This document shows, in pieces, positions 42,778 through 48,428 of a DNA stretch of 48,428 bases (its first letter is position 1; every line of letters starts with the position of its first letter). The notes below the pieces were generated by a model. It had not been told where the DNA came from and did no database searches. It saw nothing but the letters and a program-made list of their open reading frames with translations. The stretch is taken from contig CAJOMJ010000008.1 in the NCBI GenBank assembly GCA_905235505.1, forward strand, positions 1 through 48,428, written 5' to 3'. This stretch comes from Paludibacteraceae bacterium. GTDB taxonomy: Bacteria; Bacteroidota; Bacteroidia; Bacteroidales; Paludibacteraceae. Made by a program: the position numbers and the translations under genes.

Positions 42778-43230
42778 ATGGAAAAAATTGATGAATTAGA
42801 TCGAAAGATTCTGAAAATTATCACGCAAAACGCCCGTATCGCTTTTAAGGAGGTCGCAGACGTATGTGGAGTTAGTCGTGCAGCAGTGCACCAGCGTGTA
42901 CAACGGATGTATGATTTGGGTGTAGTAACGGGTTCCGGTTATATGGTTAATCCCAAGTCGCTTGGTTATCATCTTTGTGCATACGTAGGTATTATTCTTG
43001 AAAAGGGTAATATGTACAAGGCTGCTGTTGAACAACTTGAGAGGATTCCGGAAGTGGTGGAGAGTCACTACACGCTTGGCTCGTATTCTATCTTGATTAA
43101 ACTCTATGCTCGTGACGATGAGCATCTGATGAGTTTGTTGAGTGTCATTCAAGAGATACCCGGTGTGGCAAAAACAGAAACTCTGACTGCTCTTGACCAG
43201 CGCATCAACCGCTCGTTACCAATTGAGTAA
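42778..43230 (+). CDS. Lrp/AsnC-family transcriptional regulator
   Basis: The 150-residue product has the AsnC-type helix-turn-helix in its first 60 residues (LDRKILKIITQNARIAFKEV and GVSRAAVHQRVQRM) and an RAM-type effector domain after it (LCAYVGIILEKG, TLGSYSILIKLYARD). Family members form octamers and respond to amino acids. trpS follows by 29 nt in the same direction. It could also act on the divergent methyltransferase from the shared 200-bp region. Confidence 0.93.
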   Translation: MEKIDELDRKILKIITQNARIAFKEVADVCGVSRAAVHQRVQRMYDLGVVTGSGYMVNPKSLGYHLCAYVGIILEKGNMYKAAVEQLERIPEVVESHYTLGSYSILIKLYARDDEHLMSLLSVIQEIPGVAKTETLTALDQRINRSLPIE

Positions 43231-43259
43231 TGCTCTTTTTTTTAATAGCAATCCGATAA

Positions 43260-44246
43260 ATGGAAACCGTACTTAGTGGCATCCGTCCTACCGGAAATCT
43301 GCACCTTGGCAACTATTTCGGTGCAGTGAAGAGTTTTGTGAAGATGCAGGATGAATATAACTGCTTTTTCTTCATAGCTGATTGGCATAGTCTTACCACT
43401 CATCCCAAACCCGAAAATATCCGTCAATCCACGCGGACAATCCTTGCTGAATACCTTGCATGCGGAATTGACCCTGAGAAAGCAGCGATATATGTGCAAT
43501 CAGATGTAAAGCAGATTCTTGAGTTATATCTGTATTTCAATATGAATGCTTATTTGGGGGAACTTGAGCGGGTAACTTCTTTCAAGGAGAAGGTTCGCAA
43601 GCAACCGGATAATATCAATGCCGGTTTGCTTACCTATCCCACACTCATGGCTGCCGACATACTTATTCACCGTGCAGACAAAGTGCCTGTAGGAAAAGAC
43701 CAGGAGCAGAATATGGAGATGGCACGATTGTTTGCCCGTCGCTTCAACCGTATTTACGAAGTGGAGTATTTCAAAGAGCCTGAGTCATTCCACTTTAACC
43801 ATAAGGCAGTCAAGGTGCCCGGTCTTGACGGCTCAGGCAAGATGGGCAAGTCAGAGGGTAATGCCATTTATCTTGTTGACGATGAGAAGACAATACAGAA
43901 AAAGGTGATGCGTGCAGTGACTGATTCCGGACCGACTGTCCCCAATCAGGAGAAACCCGAACCTATACAGAATCTTTTCACGCTTATGGAACTTGTTTCT
44001 ACTGCCGACACTTACAACTATTTCAACGACAAGTACAATGCCTGTGAGATACGTTACGGAGACATGAAGAAGCAGTTGGCTCAGGATATAAATGCTTTCT
44101 GTGCACCTATTCGTGAGCGCATACTGGCAATTCAAAGCGATGAAGATTATCTGCTGAAAGTGGCACGTATGGGTGCTGAGAAAGCAGAGGCAAGTGCAGA
44201 GAAAACACTTCGCGAAGTAAGACAAATAATTGGTTTTATAGTTTAG
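43260..44246 (+). CDS. trpS: tryptophanyl-tRNA synthetase
   Basis: The 328-residue class I synthetase charges tRNA-Trp. It has SGIRPTGNLHLGNYFGA, where the HIGH motif reads HLGN, and GSGKMGKSEGN, where the KMSKS motif reads KMGKS. Length and the ending REVRQIIGF are normal for bacterial TrpRS. It is downstream of the Lrp-type regulator and 15 nt before the nuclease gene. Confidence 0.97.
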   Translation: METVLSGIRPTGNLHLGNYFGAVKSFVKMQDEYNCFFFIADWHSLTTHPKPENIRQSTRTILAEYLACGIDPEKAAIYVQSDVKQILELYLYFNMNAYLGELERVTSFKEKVRKQPDNINAGLLTYPTLMAADILIHRADKVPVGKDQEQNMEMARLFARRFNRIYEVEYFKEPESFHFNHKAVKVPGLDGSGKMGKSEGNAIYLVDDEKTIQKKVMRAVTDSGPTVPNQEKPEPIQNLFTLMELVSTADTYNYFNDKYNACEIRYGDMKKQLAQDINAFCAPIRERILAIQSDEDYLLKVARMGAEKAEASAEKTLREVRQIIGFIV

Positions 44247-44261
44247 TGAACATCCTGAAGT

Positions 44262-45038
44262 ATGAAAAAAGCGATACTACTATTATTGTTCATTAGTTTT
44301 ACCGTCACCAATATCAGTGCATGGGACGCATTCGGGCATAGGGTTATAGCCGAATTGGCATACAACCAACTGACAAAGAAAGCACGCAAGCAAGTGGATG
44401 CTGTGCTTGGTACTCGTGGAATGATATATACTGCGTCTTGGGCAGACGAGATAAAGTCCGACACAATATATAAAAAGATGCACCAGATGCACTATCAAAA
44501 CCTGCGAGAAGGAATGACGCAGGAAGATTTAGAGTATCTATGGCTTAACAATAAAGCAGAGGGTGAACATGCTTTCTATGCCATTGACAGTCTGGTTAAT
44601 GTACTCAAAGATGACAAGCAAAATGCGGATGCGCTGAAGTTTACCGTGCATATCATGGGAGACTTGTTCCAGCCTATGCATCTTGGTCGCCCTGAAGACA
44701 AAGGAGGCAACAAGATACAGATGCGTTGGTTTGGAAACGGCACAAACTTGCATTCAGTATGGGACCGCTGGTTATTAGATTATATGCAGATGTCACAAAC
44801 GGAGTATGTGTGTTATCTTCAAGACAAATACTCTGACAGGAAAAAGCAGATAGAGCAACTGACGATGTTGGAGTGTATATTTCTTACATACGAGCGCCAA
44901 AATGCTGTGTATAAATATCTTGAGCGTGAAGATAAATCCAATTATCATTATGCTTATCAGTTCCTCCCAATGCTTGATATTTGCATTTATTCTTCAAGTG
45001 TCAAGTTGGCACAGCTTTTGAATGAGATATACAAGTAG
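44262..45038 (+). CDS. secreted S1/P1-family nuclease
   Basis: The 258-residue protein has a signal peptide cleaved before Trp21, which in this family is itself a zinc ligand (WDAFGH). The other ligands are all in place: His26, Asp61 (SWADEI), His76 (MHYQN), His129/Asp133/His139 (VHIMGDLFQPMH) and His163/Asp167 (NLHSVWDRW). It should therefore be an active trinuclear-zinc nuclease for single-stranded nucleic acid outside the cytoplasm. The usual His-Gln-Pro-Leu-His segment has Phe at its first His, which is not a metal ligand. It follows trpS by 15 nt. Confidence 0.94.
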   Translation: MKKAILLLLFISFTVTNISAWDAFGHRVIAELAYNQLTKKARKQVDAVLGTRGMIYTASWADEIKSDTIYKKMHQMHYQNLREGMTQEDLEYLWLNNKAEGEHAFYAIDSLVNVLKDDKQNADALKFTVHIMGDLFQPMHLGRPEDKGGNKIQMRWFGNGTNLHSVWDRWLLDYMQMSQTEYVCYLQDKYSDRKKQIEQLTMLECIFLTYERQNAVYKYLEREDKSNYHYAYQFLPMLDICIYSSSVKLAQLLNEIYK

Positions 45039-45095
45039 AGGACTTGCAGAGACGCCATATTGTCATGTCTCGAAGGAAAGATAAAGTTGTAACTG

Positions 45096-45344
45096 ATGAA
45101 GAAAAAGTGTATCATATTGTTTTTGTTTCTTTGTGTGGCTGCGGTGAATATGGCAGACGACTTTGTTGATGACCTGTATTACCAACCCAAGAAAGAACTC
45201 AACAAGAAACTCAACAGCAACAAACCCCTCACACCTTACTATAATAAAAGCGTGAAAGAGATAATCTTTCTTGAGGATACCACTCAAAACCTCTATCCTG
45301 ACACTGTGCGTGCAATTATTAGATATCAGGAAGATAAGCAATGA
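45096..45344 (+). CDS. small exported protein of unknown function
   Basis: The 82-residue product has a signal peptide (KKKCIILFLFLCVAAVNMA) and a short, hydrophilic mature part of about 60 residues rich in Lys, Asn and Tyr. I recognise no family. Its stop overlaps the start of the OmpP1/FadL-type gene by 4 nt (ATGA), which argues that it is real and made together with that barrel protein. It may be a small periplasmic partner of the barrel. Confidence 0.8.
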   Translation: MKKKCIILFLFLCVAAVNMADDFVDDLYYQPKKELNKKLNSNKPLTPYYNKSVKEIIFLEDTTQNLYPDTVRAIIRYQEDKQ

Positions 45345-46789
45345 AACGTACAAGTTACATATTGTTAGCAGCCTTGATGTCAATGTCTGTTTATGCCCAG
45401 GACTTTGACAGACTGACACTTGCTAACACAGAGATACAAGGCACTGCCCGGTATGTGTCGATGGCAGGTGCATTTACTTCGCTTGGAGGTGATGTGTCAG
45501 CGGCAGTTGACAACCCTGCTGCGCTTGGTGTGTTCCGTCATGGTGAAGTGTCTCTGACAGGTGATTTCACTAACAAGCGTGTTACTGCCGGCAACAGCAA
45601 TGATTATGCTTTACGGGTGTCTGTTCCGCAGGTGGCGTGGGTCCTTCATTTCAATCATTCTGATAGACAGAAAGGTCTGCTTCATAGCAGTTTTATGTTT
45701 CAGTATCATCGTTTGCAGCAGTACAATCGCAATAGTACGATGCAGGCAGATGGTGCAACTCTGTCTCTCACTGACCTTATGGCAAACATGACTAACGGTT
45801 TGACAGAGAGTAGTCTGCAAAGCAATGACTGGTATTTGAATCAGGATATAGGTACACTCTCCAAGTTGGGATATGAACTTTATCTTATCAATCCGGTAAC
45901 GGCAGACCCTACCAAATGGAACTCTCTGCTTAATGAAGGTGAGACAGTGAATAACAAACTGCGACTGACTGAAAGCGGTTATTATAATCAATATTCATTT
46001 TCTTGGGGGTGCGATATAAGTAACAAAATATATTTCGGTTTAGGGGCAGAGTTGCGTAATATATCCTATGGCAGGGTTGCTGACTATTCAGAAACGTTTG
46101 CAGGTGGTGGCAGTTTCACTACCCATACTTCTGTTGTTCGGAATGGTTTCGGCTTTGATGCCACTTTCGGACTCATAGCCCGTCCTACTGACTTCCTGCG
46201 TCTTGGTGTATCTTATCAGACACCGGTGTGGATGACAATGAAGACAAGGGCAACTTCTTCAGGAACAAGTTATATAGACGCTTCTGCCAACTTTAGTGGA
46301 ACAGACGATAGTAATACAGACAACTTGTATCGTATGCCAATGCGTGTAACCGCAGGTATGGCATTGCAGATGAGTAAGGGAGTGCTATCTTTTGAATATG
46401 ACTACCAACATCAGCCCGGCACTAAGTATGAAGATATACATAAACTGAAAGCAGGTGCAGAAGTTGTGATTGTCAATAATCTGTATCTGCGTGCAGGATA
46501 TGCTTTCCAATCTCCTTTCCTAAAGAATGAAATGGTGTTTACCCCCGAAGTCAATGATTGGCGTGCAGATACTGACTATCGTCAGTTCCTCCGTCAGCAT
46601 TATGGTTCTTTCGGGTTAGGGTATAGAAACAACTTTATTATAGCCGAAGCTGCATACCAGTTCGGATACGAGAAGAGCAGACAATATGCATTCACCAATA
46701 GTGATGCCAACTTGTCGTCTATGTCGTATGATTTATATGCAATGACTCACCGTGTGGTTGTCACTCTTGCGTGGACAATGAGAAGATGA
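45341..46789 (+). CDS. OmpP1/FadL-type outer-membrane protein
   Basis: The 482-residue product has a signal peptide (about 1-19, ending VYAQ) and the family N-terminus with GTARYVSMAGAFTSLGGDVSAAVDNPAAL, here quoted in part as GTARYVSMAGAF and AVDNPAAL, which is the marker of the OmpP1/FadL/TodX barrels of Bacteroidota, distant relatives of PorV. FadL-type proteins carry hydrophobic molecules across the outer membrane; the cargo here is not known. The protein ends WTMRR, not the aromatic end most barrels have. Its stop codon is directly adjacent to the stop of the opposite-strand gene. Confidence 0.87.
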   Translation: MKRTSYILLAALMSMSVYAQDFDRLTLANTEIQGTARYVSMAGAFTSLGGDVSAAVDNPAALGVFRHGEVSLTGDFTNKRVTAGNSNDYALRVSVPQVAWVLHFNHSDRQKGLLHSSFMFQYHRLQQYNRNSTMQADGATLSLTDLMANMTNGLTESSLQSNDWYLNQDIGTLSKLGYELYLINPVTADPTKWNSLLNEGETVNNKLRLTESGYYNQYSFSWGCDISNKIYFGLGAELRNISYGRVADYSETFAGGGSFTTHTSVVRNGFGFDATFGLIARPTDFLRLGVSYQTPVWMTMKTRATSSGTSYIDASANFSGTDDSNTDNLYRMPMRVTAGMALQMSKGVLSFEYDYQHQPGTKYEDIHKLKAGAEVVIVNNLYLRAGYAFQSPFLKNEMVFTPEVNDWRADTDYRQFLRQHYGSFGLGYRNNFIIAEAAYQFGYEKSRQYAFTNSDANLSSMSYDLYAMTHRVVVTLAWTMRR

Positions 46790-46800
46790 TTACATCTTCT
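46781..46800. terminator. hairpin straddling two convergent stop codons
   Basis: AGAAGATG (46781-46788) and its complement (46793-46800) form a perfect 8-bp stem with an ATTA loop that holds parts of both stop codons. A short T run follows on the plus strand. It may serve both genes as terminator. Confidence 0.6.
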
Positions 46801-48184
46801 TTAATATCTCCAAACATTCCTCCACTGTCTCGGCATCGTTCAGCCGTGCATCAATCGGGCACTGACCTGAGCGGTCGTTGTTGAGTATCATCTCCACCTC
46901 TTCTGTGGCGTGAATTTCTATACCTTGATTTTCAAACAACTCTCTTGCTGAAGTGCAGATAATGTTGGTATATACTTTCTTCACTCCGCCTGCTGCCATA
47001 ATGGCGGCGGCCGCTTTACCGATAATCTTGTCTGCTACCACAGCCCCTTGCAGTCTGTCGGGTTGTTCCTGTATTAGTTGTAGCAGGTCTTGTACACCTC
47101 GGCTGCTGTGTTGCGTGGTTATGCCTTTGTTTCTAACGAGCAGACTCAAATTGTTCTCGTTAAGCATATTAAGCATGTCTTCTCCGTCAATACTCTGAAT
47201 CTTGTATGCTCTGCTTCCGAGACCTATTGCTGCTGCATGTTCTATTGTATGAATGCCATGACGGGAGTTGATGCGTTTGATGAGTGCTTTCGCATCGTCA
47301 CCTTTCTTCGAGGGGTAGTTGAATACAAGGTCAACGCATGCCTGGTCAAGTGCAACAGGGTCGGTGGATGCCAGAATACCTATATCGGACATCTCGGGGG
47401 CGGCAGGGTGAGAGTCGCAGTCACAATCAACTGAAAGATTGTTTACCACATTGATATATACTATTCTCTCTCCATTACCGAAATACATGTGAACTGCTTG
47501 TGCAGCGGCAGCCATTGACTCCAAGAAACCGTCTTGGTTGCTTATATGGAACCAGCATTTGTCCACATCCTCCGTAACGCCTGCAGAGTGTATGTATGCC
47601 TTTCCTTGAGAAGAGGCAACGCCTATAGACTGATTCTTCAGTACACCACCGAAACCGCCCATTGCATGACCTTTGAAATGGGCGAGGTTAATCATAAAGT
47701 CATAGTTTTTCATGTGTGTTCCTACCCGGTCGTATTTTATCCATGTACTGTCTTTGACAGGAATGCAGAAATCGCCTTCTTCGTCCATCAAGTCAACGGG
47801 GGCAATATCCAGGAATCCGTGGTCGCGTATGGTCTGCCAGTGGTCTTCGGATGTGTTGCGCTTACCGCTATATGCAGTGTTGCACTCCACCAATGTGCCG
47901 TCAACCATGTTCACCAACTGCTGTATCAGTCGGGGTTGAAGATAATTGTGACCGCCTGCCTCTCCTGTGGATATCTTCACTGCTACTTTGCCTTCAGGCT
48001 TGACACCGAGTGCCTCATATACTCTGACTAACGATGCGGGTGAAATCTCCTGAGTCATGTAAACCACAGATGTATCGGTTTGTTTGACATAGTCCTGCAG
48101 GTTTGACTGCTTGTTGGTTTGTGTCTTGCAACCTGTTAATGCTGTTGCTGCTATCACCATAGCCATAAATAGTTTGTTTTTCAT
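46790..48184 (-). CDS. DUF362-DUF1893 fusion lipoprotein
   Basis: The 464-residue protein starts with a lipoprotein signal ending in LTGC (Cys19). Residues about 40-330 fit DUF362, which often contains ferredoxin-like sites, though I see no clear 4Fe-4S cysteine cluster here. The last about 120 residues (QGAVVADKIIGKAAA, GGVKKVYTNIICTSARELFENQGI, GQCPIDARL) match DUF1893. Neither domain has a known job. It is exported and membrane-fixed, and lies next to a TonB-dependent receptor gene upstream (42-bp gap). Confidence 0.85.
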   Translation of the reverse strand: MKNKLFMAMVIAATALTGCKTQTNKQSNLQDYVKQTDTSVVYMTQEISPASLVRVYEALGVKPEGKVAVKISTGEAGGHNYLQPRLIQQLVNMVDGTLVECNTAYSGKRNTSEDHWQTIRDHGFLDIAPVDLMDEEGDFCIPVKDSTWIKYDRVGTHMKNYDFMINLAHFKGHAMGGFGGVLKNQSIGVASSQGKAYIHSAGVTEDVDKCWFHISNQDGFLESMAAAAQAVHMYFGNGERIVYINVVNNLSVDCDCDSHPAAPEMSDIGILASTDPVALDQACVDLVFNYPSKKGDDAKALIKRINSRHGIHTIEHAAAIGLGSRAYKIQSIDGEDMLNMLNENNLSLLVRNKGITTQHSSRGVQDLLQLIQEQPDRLQGAVVADKIIGKAAAAIMAAGGVKKVYTNIICTSARELFENQGIEIHATEEVEMILNNDRSGQCPIDARLNDAETVEECLEILKKM

Positions 48185-48226
48185 ATTTATTATAATTGAT
48201 AGTTTCTGTGATTTAACTTTCTATGT

Positions 48227-48428
48227 TTAGAATTTCCATTCCAATCCGCCTATGACGGTAGTCTTTGGCAGTGGGAAACCGAGGTTAATCTCATACTCTT
48301 GTGCAAGTAGGTTTTCTGCCCGTAATTGCGCCCACAGACCTCTCCATATATGATAGGAAGCATGTGCATTCCAAAGCACAAAATTCTCTTTCAAAGGATT
48401 TTCTCCCACTTGCTTGTATAGTCCGATT
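48227..48428 (-). CDS. TonB-dependent receptor, C-terminal fragment (cut by window edge)
   Basis: Only the last 66 or so residues are in the window, reading IGLYKQVGENPLKEN onward and ending GGLEWKF, with the terminal Phe of a BAM substrate. The motifs ASYHIWRGLWAQLRAENLL and QEYEINLGFPLP are typical of the final strands of TonB-dependent receptors such as BtuB-like proteins. The gene continues past 48428, so ligand and plug domain are unknown. Confidence 0.82.
   Translation of the reverse strand, partial: IGLYKQVGENPLKENFVLWNAHASYHIWRGLWAQLRAENLLAQEYEINLGFPLPKTTVIGGLEWKF

Noticed and set aside
1..48428. tRNA, rRNA, CRISPR arrays, insertion sequences and prophage genes
   Set aside because: I looked for cloverleaf-type ends, regular spacer arrays, transposase and integrase motifs in the reading frames and found none.

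Overview
The window is chromosomal DNA of a Bacteroidota bacterium, most likely order Bacteroidales and perhaps Prevotellaceae. Support comes from an aerotolerance (Bat) locus, a CHU_C-type protein of the type IX secretion world, a C10 streptopain-like protease with a Prevotella-style C-terminal tail, an AspT/YidE-type transporter, a TonB-dependent receptor end, and repeated matches to the Bacteroidetes promoter (TTTG, about 20 nt, TAnnTTTG). I see no rRNA, tRNA, CRISPR array, transposase or phage gene. I annotate 42 protein genes, two of which touch a window edge or have no assignable function.

Layout. (1) 26-3852, plus: a small lipoprotein, a membrane-anchored metallophosphoesterase and a secreted C10 cysteine protease. 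(2) 3879-5546, minus: a YidE/AspT-type transporter, divergent from (3) 5962-12086, plus: a pyruvate carboxylase B/oxaloacetate decarboxylase alpha homologue, serC and serA, then a CHU_C surface protein and a GDSL hydrolase, closed by a strong bidirectional hairpin. (4) 12296-27959, minus: fifteen closely packed genes. Read in the direction of transcription they are SpoIIE/HATPase, STAS, RelA/SpoT synthetase, APH-like kinase, HD alarmone hydrolase, cytidylate-kinase-like protein, PTP-like phosphatase, VanX-like dipeptidase, batD, batE, nitroreductase, pdxA, DUF4837 lipoprotein, CBM9-like protein and M3 peptidase. (5) 28124-32919, minus: an AraC regulator, threonine aldolase, batA and a fused batB-batC, ended by a terminator at 28044-28075. 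(6) 33146-35961, minus: moxR, a DUF58 protein and a BatD-like membrane protein, ended by a terminator at 33074-33113. (7) 36074-37198, plus: an outer-membrane barrel protein, then a 920-bp gene-free, repeat-rich gap. (8) 38119-48428: gcvP and a YitT protein; an O-methyltransferase divergent from lrp-trpS-S1/P1 nuclease-small exported protein-OmpP1/FadL protein; then a DUF362-DUF1893 lipoprotein and the 3' end of a TonB-dependent receptor on the minus strand.

How genes work together. MoxR, the DUF58 protein, the BatD-like protein, BatA, BatBC, BatD and BatE would form one envelope-associated MoxR/VWA/TPR system. In related genomes these genes are usually contiguous. Here they are in three blocks, separated by a threonine aldolase/AraC pair and by a 7.4-kb signalling block. 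That block joins a Cache-type sensor that carries both a PP2C phosphatase and a serine-kinase domain, its STAS target, a stand-alone (p)ppGpp synthetase and a stand-alone HD hydrolase, plus small kinase- and phosphatase-like proteins. No sigma factor is present. A partner-switching control of alarmone level is the most interesting hypothesis in the window; it is inference from domains and gene order only.
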